The translations under genes and the position numbers were made by a program. Below, piece by piece: positions 19,569-30,502 of a stretch of 64,000 bases of DNA. The stretch covers positions 124,001-188,000 of the forward strand of contig NZ_VFYU01000018.1 in NCBI RefSeq assembly GCF_021012795.1, in the 5' to 3' direction. Source of the DNA: Psychrobacter sp. I-STPA10 (GTDB taxonomy: Bacteria > Pseudomonadota > Gammaproteobacteria > Pseudomonadales > Moraxellaceae). Numbering within the stretch: the stretch's first letter is position 1; every line of letters starts with the position of its first letter. The notes under the pieces were generated by a model. The model ran no database searches and was not told the origin of the DNA. It saw only the letters and a program-made list of their open reading frames with translations.

Positions 19569-20066
19569 TTAATTGTCTTTATCAAATAGTCCCATGACAA
19601 CATGCAACATAGGATTATCAATAGTAGACTTAGACTTTTGAGTATCTAAGTCATTTGACTCATCAGCAAAGTTCATCGTTGACCCTGGAGCTGCCATTTC
19701 TAAACTGGCAGGAGAAGAGGTTATTTGAGCTGAGTTATTTGTTGTATTGCTGTCTACAGGATGATGACTTGGTATGTTAAATAATTCTAAATCATCTAAT
19801 AGTGGTAGTGGCTGTGTAGATTGCGATGTTGGTTTATCCACATGATATTTAAGTAGATTCAATGCCACTAACCGTGTGAGATTAACATTTCCAGATAATT
19901 CATCGAATATATTTTCAATCTCTGATTTGTATTCAAGATTACTATCCTCATAAAAAGCAATTAAGTCCAGTACTTCTTTTTCTTCACTGGTTAAATTTAA
20001 CTCTGCTGGCAATAGGTTTTGCTTTGCCAGAGGCGTACAAGTAAAGTGCTCAATGGTTATGATCAT
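19569..20066 (-). CDS. Unrecognised 165-residue protein
   Basis: I do not recognise this protein. Residues 1-80 look helical and acidic (LTSEEKEVLDLIAFYEDS, then NVNLTRLVALNLLKYHV). Residues 80-150 are rich in Ser, Thr, Asn, Pro and Asp and are probably disordered. The last 15 residues (MLHVVMGLFDKDN) are again hydrophobic, which suggests a short docking segment. There is no signal peptide or membrane span. A TAGAACTATG context with AGGAT upstream supports the start. It lies alone between convergent can-like and divergent gloA genes. Confidence 0.65.
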   Translation of the reverse strand: MIITIEHFTCTPLAKQNLLPAELNLTSEEKEVLDLIAFYEDSNLEYKSEIENIFDELSGNVNLTRLVALNLLKYHVDKPTSQSTQPLPLLDDLELFNIPSHHPVDSNTTNNSAQITSSPASLEMAAPGSTMNFADESNDLDTQKSKSTIDNPMLHVVMGLFDKDN

Positions 20067-20553
20067 AGTTCTATCCTCATTTGATATTGTGAGTTACTGT
20101 GACCAAAATTATCTTTTCATCTTCAGTAAGTAAGGATGACTGTAACACACTTTTGATCAAAGTATCATATGATAATAAAAATCATTTAATATCATTTTTA
20201 GCTATTTAGTAACGAATATGGCTTATCAATAGAATCATAACTATCAAGTGAATGATTAGTTGTATGTTCTAAAAAATATATTTTCATATTAGTACACTTA
20301 TATTACATGCAAAGAGTATTAGTTACAAACTAATACATTGTGTTACTTTTGTAAGAAAAGCCTATCTTTTATTCATTTGGGTATTGATGTAAAAGTAACA
20401 TAACACCAATTATTTAAGGTTTTGAAGGATAAAGATAATTAGGATAGATATGTAGTATGTAAAGTGACCAAATGATTTGTTGTATCTAGATTAATTTCAC
20501 TATTATTTATTTTATAACTAGGGTTTTATGTTTTATAACTAAGGAGTTTTTTT
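20067..20553. other. AT-rich gene-free stretch with a short tandem duplication upstream of gloA
   Basis: No gene is visible in these 487 bases. Near the right end the decamer TTTATAACTA occurs at 20511-20520 and again at 20532-20541, as part of a roughly 21-base tandem duplication. The second unit has become AAGGAG, the ribosome-binding site of gloA. The rest is simple AT-rich sequence that should contain two divergent promoters. Confidence 0.45.
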
Positions 20554-21111
20554 ATGAGTGACAGTCAAAACAATCATTCTATAGTGCAGCCAAGCTCAAG
20601 CCTAAATATAGAAGGCGTACAGCCCATTGCTGTGCAGACAACAGGCTTTACCTTTAATCACACCATGCTAAGAGTCAAAGACCCAGTCAAGTCATTGCAG
20701 TTTTATACGGGTGTTTTAGGTATGACGTTATTGTGTGTCAAAAAATTCCCTGAGATGGCATTTGATTTGTATTTTCTAGCAAAACTTTCTGAACAAGAGC
20801 GTCAAAATCTACCAGATAGCGAAGATTTAGCCATTTATACGTTCCGTCAGCGTGGAATATTAGAGCTGACCCATAACTATGGCAGTGAGGATAAGGAAGG
20901 CTTTAGCTATCACGATGGCAATGATGAGCCACAAGGATTTGGTCATATTTGCTTTAATGTGCCCGATTTGCAAGCAGCGGTAGAGTGGTTTGATGCCAAT
21001 GGTGTTACCTTTAAAAAACGTCCTGATGAAGGCAAAATGAAGGACATTGCCTTTATTAAAGATGTCGATGGATACTGGATTGAAATTGTACAAGCCGAAA
21101 AAATGGGCTGA
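20554..21111 (+). CDS. gloA: Lactoylglutathione lyase (glyoxalase I)
   Basis: Glyoxalase I converts the methylglyoxal-glutathione hemithioacetal to S-lactoylglutathione in the cytosol. The 185-residue protein is of the longer, eukaryote-like zinc type found in Pseudomonas GloA3 and yeast: FNHTMLRVKDPVKSLQFYTGVLGM (metal ligand His36) followed by an insertion through DLYFLAKLSEQERQNLPDS. The other metal ligands are expected in ILELTHNYG, GFGHICFNV and YWIEIVQA. The first 30 residues are a polar extension. AAGGAG lies 7 bases before the ATG. Glyoxalase II is not nearby. Confidence 0.95.
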   Translation: MSDSQNNHSIVQPSSSLNIEGVQPIAVQTTGFTFNHTMLRVKDPVKSLQFYTGVLGMTLLCVKKFPEMAFDLYFLAKLSEQERQNLPDSEDLAIYTFRQRGILELTHNYGSEDKEGFSYHDGNDEPQGFGHICFNVPDLQAAVEWFDANGVTFKKRPDEGKMKDIAFIKDVDGYWIEIVQAEKMG

Positions 21112-21229
21112 TTGCTGTGAATTTATGGCATCTATCTTGAACAGGTGCTATAAATTATTTATAGTTATATTTATTAATTTCCCCTATTCTCAAACAGCCT
21201 CATAATATAGATAAGGAATGCTTCATATT

Positions 21230-22234
21230 ATGCCGACTCAAAATGTTGCTTCAAATGTGACCAATGCCACCCAAAATGTAACGAGGAATGTAGCAGATAA
21301 AGTCAATGAATATCAAACCATTGCTTCTGCCGCTCAAGGTATGTTTACCGATTTTGTTGAGCGAGTGCCTTATTTTATTGTGGCATTTTCTGTATTTTTA
21401 ATATTTTGGGCAGCGTCCTATCTATTTAAGAAAGCCATCATTAAAATACTGAGTAAAAATCAGTCCTATCACAATCTGGTTAAGGTATTTCAACGGGTCG
21501 GTGGGGCATTGATTCTTTTTGTTGGCTTTATGGTTGCTATGGTAATTGCCATTCCAGGGTTTACCCCTGCAAAGTTAATTGGCGCTTTAGGGATTGGTTC
21601 GGTTGCCATTGGTTTTGCGTTTAAAGATATTTTTCAAAATCTTTTATCTGGGATTTTATTGTTGTTATCTGAGCCTTTTCGTATTGGCGATCAGATCATC
21701 TCAGGTGACTTTGAGGGCACAGTAGAAGATATTAAAGTACGTGCAACTACAATTAAAACCTATGATGGGCGTCAGGTGGTGATTCCTAATTCAGACTTAT
21801 ATACGTCTGCATTGACCGTCAATACTGCCTATCACCAGCGACGTTTACAGGTGGATGTTGGTATTGGTTATGATGATGATATTCGGCAGGCGAAAGCCGC
21901 TATTTTAGCGGCATTAGATAAAGCAGAAACGGTCTCACGTAAGGCTGAACCTTCGGTGATAGCAACTGGTTTTGGTGATTCAAGCATTGATTTGACTGTG
22001 CGTTGGTTTATTGATGAAGGGGTACAGGCAAATAAGGTAGCCTCTATCCATGAAGTGATTGTGATGATCAAAGATGCCCTTGATGAGGCGGATATTAATA
22101 TTCCATTTCCTATTCGCACTTTGGATATGGGTGATGCTTCTGTGGATGCTTTGGTCGATAAGATAAATCAGCAAGCAGCAAAACAATCCTTAAAACAAGT
22201 AACAAAGCAAACAACAAACCAAGTAACAGAATAA
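21230..22234 (+). CDS. Small-conductance mechanosensitive channel (MscS family)
   Basis: This inner-membrane channel releases solutes on hypo-osmotic shock. Three hydrophobic spans lie at about residues 38-60, 80-105 and 112-150. The pore-lining third span has the MscS pattern GALGIGSVAIGFAFKDIFQNLLSGILLLL. The beta domain follows with PFRIGDQI and VVIPNSDLYTSAL, and a Lys/Gln/Thr-rich tail ends the protein. I place the start at the ATG at 21230 because AAGGA abuts the in-frame ATG at 21218, leaving no spacer there. The 21218 start would add four residues. The gene is followed by MITE copy 2. Confidence 0.93.
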   Translation: MPTQNVASNVTNATQNVTRNVADKVNEYQTIASAAQGMFTDFVERVPYFIVAFSVFLIFWAASYLFKKAIIKILSKNQSYHNLVKVFQRVGGALILFVGFMVAMVIAIPGFTPAKLIGALGIGSVAIGFAFKDIFQNLLSGILLLLSEPFRIGDQIISGDFEGTVEDIKVRATTIKTYDGRQVVIPNSDLYTSALTVNTAYHQRRLQVDVGIGYDDDIRQAKAAILAALDKAETVSRKAEPSVIATGFGDSSIDLTVRWFIDEGVQANKVASIHEVIVMIKDALDEADINIPFPIRTLDMGDASVDALVDKINQQAAKQSLKQVTKQTTNQVTE

Positions 22235-22289
22235 ATACATCATGAGTCATCGTTACTGATTTACAGAAACGTAAAGCGAAGTAGTTATA

Positions 22290-22532
22290 GGGTCTGTTGA
22301 ACTTTCACCCCGTTAGGTTAATATTCATAAGGGATATCGCTATTTTTTACTTTCAGGTAAAAATTGGCTAAATTTGCATGATGAAGCGTTAATGAACTGG
22401 TTAATATCCTGCTGTTATTAACAAGAGCTACCTGCGTTCATTGCCTTGATTAAGTTACTGTTTATTAAAAGTCACTGTTTATTAAAATCAGTATCTCAAT
22501 TTTTCCTATAAAGATGAATGTTCAACAGTCCC
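22290..22532 (-). mobile_element. MITE-like element, copy 2 (243 bp, inverted)
   Basis: This second family member runs in the opposite orientation to copy 1. Its left end reads GGGTCTGTTGAACTTTCACC and its right end is the complement of GGGACTGTTGAACATTCATC. TA flanks both ends (22288-22289 and 22533-22534). It shares with copy 3 an internal block absent from copy 1, including TGATTTTAA and an AACAG stretch. It has no ORF and lies between mscS and the terminator at 22540. Confidence 0.85.
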
Positions 22533-22539
22533 TAAAAGA

Positions 22540-22617
22540 AACACCCTAATTAGCCTCTATTTTCTCAATTATTTGTAAGATTGTAAGAGAAGATGAGTGC
22601 TAAATTAGGGTGTTTTT
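22540..22617. terminator. Long-stem terminator between mscS and the cytochrome c' gene
   Basis: The arm AACACCCTAATTAGC pairs with GCTAAATTAGGGTGTT with one bulged base, and an inner TTCTC/GAGAA pair extends the structure. On the plus strand it ends in TTTTT. The two flanking genes converge, so it probably stops transcription from both sides. Confidence 0.7.
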
Positions 22618-22665
22618 ATTGATAAGTATGATGATATTTTTTAATTGACCAACAGTAGGTGTTGA

Positions 22666-23118
22666 TTAGTTTGGTTGTTTATAGGTGGTATGGCAAGATT
22701 TACAACTTGCGCTAACATTTTCAAAAGCAGCTTGTACATCAGCCGTACTGGTGGCATTTTGAGCAGCAGTATTTAGCTCAGCGGTGGCTTGTTGGAATTT
22801 ATCTGCTTCGGCTTTAAAACCTGCTGCATCAGTCCAAACTGCATCTGTTGCACCCCCTTTGCTATTTTCATCAGCAAAGTGTGTCCAAGGTTTAACAGCA
22901 TCAGTGGCTAAAAATGCTGCTTCTTCTTGAAATTTTGCCGCATCAAATGTATCAGGGTTTTTCATCATACCACCCATCACTTTCATGGCATCTCCCCAGT
23001 TTGCCATCATATCTTGACGTTCTTTAACACCAGTATTGTCACTGGTGCTACTACAAGCGGTTATCAGTAATCCTATTGGTAAAATAATGCTGGCAAATAG
23101 GGCTGATTTGATATTCAT
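22666..23118 (-). CDS. Cytochrome c' family lipoprotein
   Basis: This 150-residue exported c-type cytochrome has a lipoprotein signal peptide ending at the lipobox Cys22 (LLITAC). It should be anchored in a membrane facing the periplasm. The single haem site CKSCH is at residues 139-143, close to the C-terminus, as in the four-helix cytochrome c'/c-556 group. The RQDMM segment near residue 34 could supply the axial methionine. It may handle electrons or bind NO, but the sequence does not decide this. AAGGAG precedes the ATG. No partner dehydrogenase or NO-related gene is adjacent. Confidence 0.88.
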   Translation of the reverse strand: MNIKSALFASIILPIGLLITACSSTSDNTGVKERQDMMANWGDAMKVMGGMMKNPDTFDAAKFQEEAAFLATDAVKPWTHFADENSKGGATDAVWTDAAGFKAEADKFQQATAELNTAAQNATSTADVQAAFENVSASCKSCHTTYKQPN

Positions 23119-23709
23119 AAATTCTCCTTAGGTAGCGGCGGCTGCCTTGTTAATGTATTGCTTTCTATTTAAATTAAAAATTAACCAAACTAAAAATGAA
23201 TCAAACTACAAAATTTGCTTCTTATTTTTAGCTAGAGGTTATATCGGTCAGTATGGATAATATTTTACTGATAAACAGCATCTTATACTGCATCAACAAG
23301 TTAAATGTATGACAGCAATCTCAATATTGAGTTTATGACTTGTTACATGAATATTGTGGTTAAAGAGTGCGTATATATAAAGTACTCATTTGATGCTATA
23401 AACAAACTAAGCAGTTGGATTGTTTTATCTATACTCTATCATAACTATATGATATTGCTTGTTTTAATTTCAAGAATGTCATTATAAATTATGAAGGGGT
23501 TTGATGACAACTTCATGAAGTTTGTCTCAAGGAAAGCTATCTCAATGAAGGCGGTATGGCTAGATAGCGATGGTTTGATTTCTATAGTTTGCCTAACTCC
23601 CCTTGCCACAGCGAGGAACAAGGGAGGAGAGAAGAGGATAAGATAAGCATCACAATCTGCTTTAATATACTTTTTGTGATACTGTCTTTTTAAGAGGGTA
23701 TCTAGTCTG
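23119..23709. other. Gene-free AT-rich stretch between cytochrome c' and hemF
   Basis: No convincing gene or RNA is seen in these 591 bases. A 60-codon open frame at 23305-23487 lacks a ribosome-binding site and any protein-like pattern. The cytochrome gene promoter should lie at its left end. Confidence 0.4.
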
Positions 23710-24729
<1,020 letters not shown>

Positions 24730-24759
24730 TTAGGGGGTAAGGGAAATGTTGATAATCAC

Positions 24760-25404
24760 TTATGGCTTGAAATCAACTGTCAAATCAGAGTCAATAATAT
24801 GACCCATCTTGTCACGTTTGGTGCTCAGATACGCGCTATTTAGAGCATTGACACCAACGACTAACGGTACTCTATCGACCACTTCGATACCCAAGTTGGT
24901 CAAATAATCGACTTTAGCTGGGTTGTTGGTTAATAAGCGTACTTTATTGACACCGACATGTGCCAGCATCGGACGACACATATCATAAACACGTGCGTCA
25001 GCAGGCAGTCCCAGTAGTAAATTTGCTTCTAGGGTATCATGTCCTTGGTCTTGCAAGGCATAGGCACGTATTTTATTGGTAAGTCCAATACCCCGACCTT
25101 CTTGGCGTAGATATAACAATGCCCCACAGCCATATTCTTGGATACGTTGCATGGTAGTTTGTAGCTGCGGACCACAGTCACATTTAAGCGATGCAAAGGC
25201 ATCACCTGTTAGACATTCGGAGTGAATACGTACCAGTGGAATGGGTGGCAGTTCTGGGTTATTTTTTATGTCTTGATGTTCTACAAGCGGCAGCCCTACG
25301 GTTAACATGACATGCTCTTGCCCTTGCTCATTTTCAAAGACATGAATATCAAAGTCTCCATATTGAGTGGGAAGGTCAGCTCGGGTAATAAACTGATAGG
25401 ACAA
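24760..25404 (-). CDS. ribA: GTP cyclohydrolase II RibA
   Basis: RibA opens GTP to start riboflavin synthesis. The 214-residue protein is the stand-alone form without a fused RibB domain. Zinc ligands are Cys64, Cys75 and Cys77 ([19 protein letters not shown]), and the GTP-binding and catalytic stretch is [24 protein letters not shown] is the conserved C-terminal motif. The start is a TTG at 25404, chosen because AGGAG lies 6 bases upstream and the next residues ([13 protein letters not shown]) match the family start. I find no FMN riboswitch in its leader. Confidence 0.96.
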   Translation of the reverse strand: MSYQFITRADLPTQYGDFDIHVFENEQGQEHVMLTVGLPLVEHQDIKNNPELPPIPLVRIHSECLTGDAFASLKCDCGPQLQTTMQRIQEYGCGALLYLRQEGRGIGLTNKIRAYALQDQGHDTLEANLLLGLPADARVYDMCRPMLAHVGVNKVRLLTNNPAKVDYLTNLGIEVVDRVPLVVGVNALNSAYLSTKRDKMGHIIDSDLTVDFKP

Positions 25405-26196
25405 CTTTTGCTCCTAAATTATTTTGTGGTCTAAAATTATGTATATTATGTATATATAGAGGGAATGAACATTATCAATATGGTTGGCTGTATGATAAAT
25501 TTACTCATTACCATTGTATTTGTCATTTGCTAATTACCATTAAGTACCATTTTATTGGGTGTTGGCTACTGTAAAAATCGCTCTATTGTCATTGCTTTGT
25601 GATTGTTTTGATACAAAAGGTAAGGTGATAAAAATCAACCATTATTTGCTAGCGTGATAAAAAATGCCTATTAATAAATCATGCAATATATTGATTCATA
25701 ATACTGCCTGTTATAATCAGCAAGTTCTTAATTGGCATACACAGTCAAAATAATTTTACTTCTGTAAATGACAATAGATAGAAACCAATAAGGCGAGTGA
25801 TAAAAAAAGATGCTATTATGCCACACTATTTTGAATTAATGATGCTCTAGGCAGTCTTATGATTGGTTAAAGTCTATTTTTATATGATTGTATATAGCAA
25901 TTACTATGTATGGTTATGGTTAAATAAATATCAAAATGGGGTTTGAGTGTTATTGATTCATTATGATTCCTTGAATTTTCCATCATATTTTTTGTCATGC
26001 GAGTCATAATAGTGATATAGCAAACAGTCATATAGATTGGTTATGATGATAAACTTGGTTGTCATGACAATATTTTTTATGTTATCACTACATTGTTATT
26101 ATTGTTAATAAATTATTCATAGTTAGATAATACAAGTAGAGTTTTAATTAAGATTTGGTCTGGTTTCTTTTAGTTTGGTTAGGTACATAACGCTTT
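25405..26196. other. Long AT-rich gene-free region between ribA and dxs
   Basis: These 792 bases are the longest gap in the window and should contain divergent promoters for ribA and dxs. I find no ORF, tRNA or riboswitch. Short repeats of TACCATT and ATTACCATT occur around 25512-25550, too short to call a repeat element. Confidence 0.4.
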
Positions 26197-28308
26197 ATGC
26201 AGCAATCGCAACACGCTTCACAGTCATCACTCAAGAGTAGTGATTCTCAACAAGATAAAGCTGCTGCTTTGCCATCAGCTCAGGAAACTGGTGCATCATC
26301 GACAGCGGATATTCATTCTTTAAGTTTGCAAAAAGTATTTGATCAAATCCCCAGTCAGCGTCCGCAAACTCCTTTGCTTGATGCCATTAGTTCTCCAAAA
26401 GATCTGTCAGCATTGTCTACTGATAACCTTGTGGCATTAGTTGATGAGCTACGTGAGTATCTATTATATTGTGCAGGCGTTAGTGGTGGACATTTTGGTG
26501 CTAATCTGGGGGTGATTGAGTTAACCGTTGCATTGCATTATTTATTTGATACCCCACAAGATAAGTTGGTTTGGGATGTGGGTCATCAGGCTTATGCACA
26601 TAAAGTATTAACAGGGCGACGTGAGCAATTATTGACCATTCGTGCCAAAGATGGCTTGACTGCATTTCCTGAGCGGCAAGAGTCTGAGTATGATACTTTT
26701 GGTGTTGGGCATTCTTCCACTGCCATCTCAGCAGGACTGGGTATGAGCTTGGCACTACGTCATCAAAACAAGGCTGATAAAGTCGTTTGTGTGGTTGGTG
26801 ATGGTGCAATGACAGGTGGTATGTCATTTGAAGCGATGAATGATGCAGTACAGCAAAATGCCGACTTGTTGGTCATATTAAATGATAATGATATGTCTAT
26901 CTCATGTGCGATAGGCGGGTTTTCTCGTCATTTGGCGATGCTATGGCAGGCAGGTTATCAGGTAGACATCACCGTATCTGGCAAACCTAAATTGCGTTTA
27001 CGTCCTGACATGAACTTTGATGATCGTCGTCTAAGACATGATCAAAGCCGAAAAATTGCACAAGTAGCGGATAATCTGTTTCGTGCCATAGGCTTTCATT
27101 ACTTTGGCCCTTTTGATGGCCATAATTTGTCTGAGCTTTTGCGTGTCATTGAGCGTGCAAAGCAGTTATCAGGTCCTGTACTTGTGCATATTTATACTAC
27201 CAAAGGCAAAGGTTTTGCTCCTGCTGAGCAAGATCCCGTCGGCTATCATGCCATTGGTAAACAGCCTAATGTGGCAGCAGACACATCACTATCTGATATA
27301 AAGCAACAGCCTAAGTCTGTACCTCAAAAAAAATACTCCCAAGTATTTGGTGAATTTCTTTGTGATACAGCCCAAACAGACTCCAAGCTTATGGCAATCA
27401 CGCCTGCCATGGAAGAAGGTTCGGGTATGACGGAGTTTGCGCGTCAGTATCCACAGCAGTTTTTTGATGTTGCCATTGCTGAACAGCACGCAGTGACATT
27501 AGCAGGTGGCATGGCAACGCAAGGGGTAAAGCCAATTGTGGCAATATACTCTACCTTTTTGCAGCGTGGCTATGATCAACTGATTCATGATATTGCCCTG
27601 CAAAACTTAGATGTGACCTTTGCCATAGATAGAGCAGGGTTGGTTGGTGAAGATGGCGCAACCCATGCCGGTGTGTTTGATCTTGCTTATATGCGCTGTG
27701 TACCCAATATGGTGATTGCCACCCCAAAAGATGAAAATGAGTGTTATCAATTATTAACTACTTGTTATCAGCATTGTGCCCCTGCTGCCGTACGTTATCC
27801 TCGTGGTGTGGGTACAGGTGCAGTTATTGAAAAGCCAACACAAATATTGCCGATTGGGCGTGGACAGATAGAAGCGATATATGGCAATCATGATGGTTCT
27901 GATGTGGATATTCAAGTTGCCTTACTGGCATTTGGTTCGATGGTGGCAACGGCAAAGGATGTCGCTGCTGAATTGGTACAACAGCAGCCAGTACAAGTAA
28001 CTGTGGTAAATATGCGCTGGGTAAAACCATTGGATCAGGTATTGATAGAGACATTACTAGAGCAAGGTGTGACGCATATTGCAACGCTAGAAGAGCATGC
28101 AGTTATGGGGGGAGCGGGCAGTGCAGTAAATGAATATATCATTAATCACAACAGAGCCAGTTATGATAGTACAATGCCTCAGCTTATCAATATTGGAATT
28201 CCTGATCGCTTTATTGCGCATGGTAGCCATGAGCAGCAGCTTGCGGATTGCCAGTTAGATAAAGTGGGCGTGTTAGCGACTTTAAATAGTTGGCTAAAGA
28301 AAGAGTAA
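26197..28308 (+). CDS. dxs: 1-deoxy-D-xylulose-5-phosphate synthase
   Basis: Dxs joins pyruvate and glyceraldehyde 3-phosphate to make deoxyxylulose 5-phosphate for isoprenoids, thiamine and pyridoxal. The 703-residue protein has [19 protein letters not shown], the thiamine diphosphate motif [17 protein letters not shown] ending in ND, and [13 protein letters not shown] with its catalytic glutamate. The first roughly 50 residues are a Ser/Gln-rich extension, making it longer than the usual 620-640 residues. The isoprenoid product line also feeds the polyprenyl phosphate needed by the operon at 54820-61302. The ribosome-binding site is weak. Confidence 0.97.
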   Translation: MQQSQHASQSSLKSSDSQQDKAAALPSAQETGASSTADIHSLSLQKVFDQIPSQRPQTPLLDAISSPKDLSALSTDNLVALVDELREYLLYCAGVSGGHFGANLGVIELTVALHYLFDTPQDKLVWDVGHQAYAHKVLTGRREQLLTIRAKDGLTAFPERQESEYDTFGVGHSSTAISAGLGMSLALRHQNKADKVVCVVGDGAMTGGMSFEAMNDAVQQNADLLVILNDNDMSISCAIGGFSRHLAMLWQAGYQVDITVSGKPKLRLRPDMNFDDRRLRHDQSRKIAQVADNLFRAIGFHYFGPFDGHNLSELLRVIERAKQLSGPVLVHIYTTKGKGFAPAEQDPVGYHAIGKQPNVAADTSLSDIKQQPKSVPQKKYSQVFGEFLCDTAQTDSKLMAITPAMEEGSGMTEFARQYPQQFFDVAIAEQHAVTLAGGMATQGVKPIVAIYSTFLQRGYDQLIHDIALQNLDVTFAIDRAGLVGEDGATHAGVFDLAYMRCVPNMVIATPKDENECYQLLTTCYQHCAPAAVRYPRGVGTGAVIEKPTQILPIGRGQIEAIYGNHDGSDVDIQVALLAFGSMVATAKDVAAELVQQQPVQVTVVNMRWVKPLDQVLIETLLEQGVTHIATLEEHAVMGGAGSAVNEYIINHNRASYDSTMPQLINIGIPDRFIAHGSHEQQLADCQLDKVGVLATLNSWLKKE

Positions 28309-28452
28309 GCAAGCATTTGTTTTAGATTAATTGGGACAGTTAGGTTTGAGAACAGACTGATTTTTCTTTTAGTGCTCATTGTTGCTGATTTCTTTTTAAT
28401 TTTGTTTTAGTGTAGACACATAATATATTTTTAATAGAGTAGTGGATAATTT

Positions 28453-29286
28453 ATGGAACCTATGGTCGTGATTGCAGCCCGTGCTGCACAAAAAGTTGGT
28501 GCAGAAATTCTTAAAGCGCATCAAAACCGTCATAAAATCGAGCTTGATATTGAGTCGAAGGGTTTAGATGGCTTGGTTACCCGTATTGATCGTTTTAGTG
28601 AAGAGTTAACAATAGAGACACTAAAATTCAACTATCCCAATCACTCCTTTTTGGGTGAAGAGTTTGGCATGCAAGAGGGACAGGGAGAAGATGCAGACTG
28701 GTGCTGGGTAATTGATCCGTTAGATGGCACACATAACTTTGTTCATGGTGTGCCACACTTTTGTGTTTCGATTGCGGTGCAATATAAAGGAGTCACCGAA
28801 CATGGTGTCATTTATGATCCAGTACGTGATGAGACATTTACCGCCAGTCGAGGTAAAGGTGCTAGACTCAATCAGCGTCGTTTGAATGTGAGTGATCGCA
28901 AAACCATCAGTGGTGGTTTATTTTCTACAGGACACCCATTAGAGCGTAAGGTAGGTAATGAAGTGGTATCGTATGCCAAAGCCCATTTTGAGAGTTTACA
29001 GCACATCTGTGAAGCGGGTGGACAGGTACGTCGTTTGGGTTCGGCAGCATTAGACTTGGCTTATGTAGCAGCAGGTCGATTTGATGGCTATTTTGAGATG
29101 GCTTTAAAGCCTTGGGACATCGCTGCTGGTGAGCTACTGGTTAATGAAGCTCGTGGTATTGTGGTGGATCATAAGGGGGCTAATAATGCCATGCAAACAG
29201 GATCAATCTTTGCGTGTAATGTTAAATTACTCAAACCATTAATGCAGACCGTTGTTCCTATTTGGGGCGATGCCATGCGTGGCTAG
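28453..29286 (+). CDS. suhB: Inositol-1-monophosphatase family protein SuhB
   Basis: This 277-residue magnesium phosphatase carries the metal site WVIDPLDGTHNFVHG, an upstream GEEFG glutamate and the C-terminal motif WDIAAGELLVNEARG. In enterobacteria SuhB also acts as an antitermination factor for rRNA transcription; whether that holds here cannot be seen. The start MEPMVVIAARAAQKVG is typical of the family. A strong terminator follows at 29309-29346. Confidence 0.95.
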   Translation: MEPMVVIAARAAQKVGAEILKAHQNRHKIELDIESKGLDGLVTRIDRFSEELTIETLKFNYPNHSFLGEEFGMQEGQGEDADWCWVIDPLDGTHNFVHGVPHFCVSIAVQYKGVTEHGVIYDPVRDETFTASRGKGARLNQRRLNVSDRKTISGGLFSTGHPLERKVGNEVVSYAKAHFESLQHICEAGGQVRRLGSAALDLAYVAAGRFDGYFEMALKPWDIAAGELLVNEARGIVVDHKGANNAMQTGSIFACNVKLLKPLMQTVVPIWGDAMRG

Positions 29287-29308
29287 CTAGTAATAATTAA
29301 TAATTCCC

Positions 29309-29346
29309 AAAGCCCCTTTTTGTTCTTAATCCAAAAAGGGGCTTTT
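29309..29346 (+). terminator. Rho-independent terminator of suhB
   Basis: The arm AAAGCCCCTTTTTG pairs perfectly with CAAAAAGGGGCTTT around a 9-base loop and is followed by T. It lies about 20 bases after the suhB stop. The A run at its left side makes bidirectional use with the convergent gene at 29494 possible. Confidence 0.92.
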
Positions 29347-29493
29347 TCAATCAGTGCTGTTATTTAAGGAAAATAAGGCGGGTTGTATCAAAGAAATCTA
29401 AACGGATACAAGCAGATTTAAGTACAGTGAAGTGCTGTTAGTATGGTGGTGCAGCAATCAAAATACAGTAAATGAGGACTCTACCGTAGCCAG

Positions 29494-30321
29494 TTAGTCG
29501 TTATTTGGCTTATCCTTAACAGGGTTATCAATAGGATTCTTTGTTTTTGAGGTCTCTACTGTTGCTTCTGTCGTCTCTGAGTGTGTCGCTACTTCTGTTT
29601 CAGCTTCAGCCTCAAGATTGGTGATATCCGTTGTCTTATGTTCAGTGGAGGTTTGATCTGTTGCCTCCTGTGTTAATTTTTGTTGTCCTGATTGGCGTTT
29701 TTTAAGTTCATCTTTGGGTATCCATGCCCAAGTCATTTCAACTGTGATGGGCTCACGTTGCTGTCCTTGTTGCTGTGCATTGCGATCTTCGATATAGCAA
29801 GGGATCACCATCTCACCTTTGGTTGTATTTAGAATATGTAGACGTTGTTCATCACTTAGGGTCGCAACAGCAGCAACTTGTCCTTTTTTTAGTGGGCGAT
29901 AAAAATTTACATTATAAGATTTCACCAGTAGTACACGGTCAGAAGGTAAGTTTAACCCTAAAATAAAACCAGTCGCCGTTTCAGCCAATAAGGTTACCGC
30001 CACTGCATGTATAGAGCCGATATGATTTTGTACTTTTTTATCATTTTCTAAGCTCACCACAACCTTGTTTGGTGATACGATTTCGTAGTAGACCCCTGCT
30101 GTCCCTACAAAAGGGACAATTTTGCCAAACGCTGTACTAAGAATTTTTGCCCGTACATTGGCAGGCAAATATTTGGTTAGGGTAAGCAGTTTGCTAAATT
30201 GGTTATTGATAGGTCGTAAGCTGCTACTGGGTGTGGCAGAGCCATTAGATTCATCTGTACTCATGGGGGTATCATCTTGGTGATTGTTGGTTAATTTATC
30301 AAATAAAAAGCTCATGTTCAT
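29494..30321 (-). CDS. DUF4442 hotdog-fold protein with low-complexity tail
   Basis: This 275-residue protein has a central hotdog-fold region of about residues 40-195 resembling DUF4442/PaaI-like thioesterases: AVAVTLLAETATGFILGLNLP followed by LLVKSYNVNFYRPLKKG. Thioesterase activity is possible but not shown by a clear catalytic residue. Residues 1-35 and 210-275 are Ser/Thr/Glu-rich and probably disordered. No signal peptide is visible. It converges on suhB and diverges from the McrBC-like pair. Confidence 0.8.
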   Translation of the reverse strand: MNMSFLFDKLTNNHQDDTPMSTDESNGSATPSSSLRPINNQFSKLLTLTKYLPANVRAKILSTAFGKIVPFVGTAGVYYEIVSPNKVVVSLENDKKVQNHIGSIHAVAVTLLAETATGFILGLNLPSDRVLLVKSYNVNFYRPLKKGQVAAVATLSDEQRLHILNTTKGEMVIPCYIEDRNAQQQGQQREPITVEMTWAWIPKDELKKRQSGQQKLTQEATDQTSTEHKTTDITNLEAEAETEVATHSETTEATVETSKTKNPIDNPVKDKPNND

Positions 30322-30502
30322 CTTCCTTATGATTCATAAGATACATGCTATCATAAGTCTACCGCATGATAGAGTATAACTGTTCACTCTATACTTTACT
30401 ATCAGGTCAGCTTTTAATGATTTTTTAGGTGATTTGTATTGCATGATATCACTATCATCAATCTTATGATGATTTATTATATTTTTATTGTGGTTATTAG
30501 TT

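Noticed and set aside
23305-23487. 60-codon plus-strand open frame between the cytochrome c' gene and hemF
   Set aside because: No ribosome-binding site, no recognisable motif, and codon use fits random AT-rich DNA.
25405-25560. Possible FMN riboswitch upstream of ribA
   Set aside because: No conserved FMN-element segments are seen; the TTG start has AGGAG directly upstream, with an AT-rich leader.
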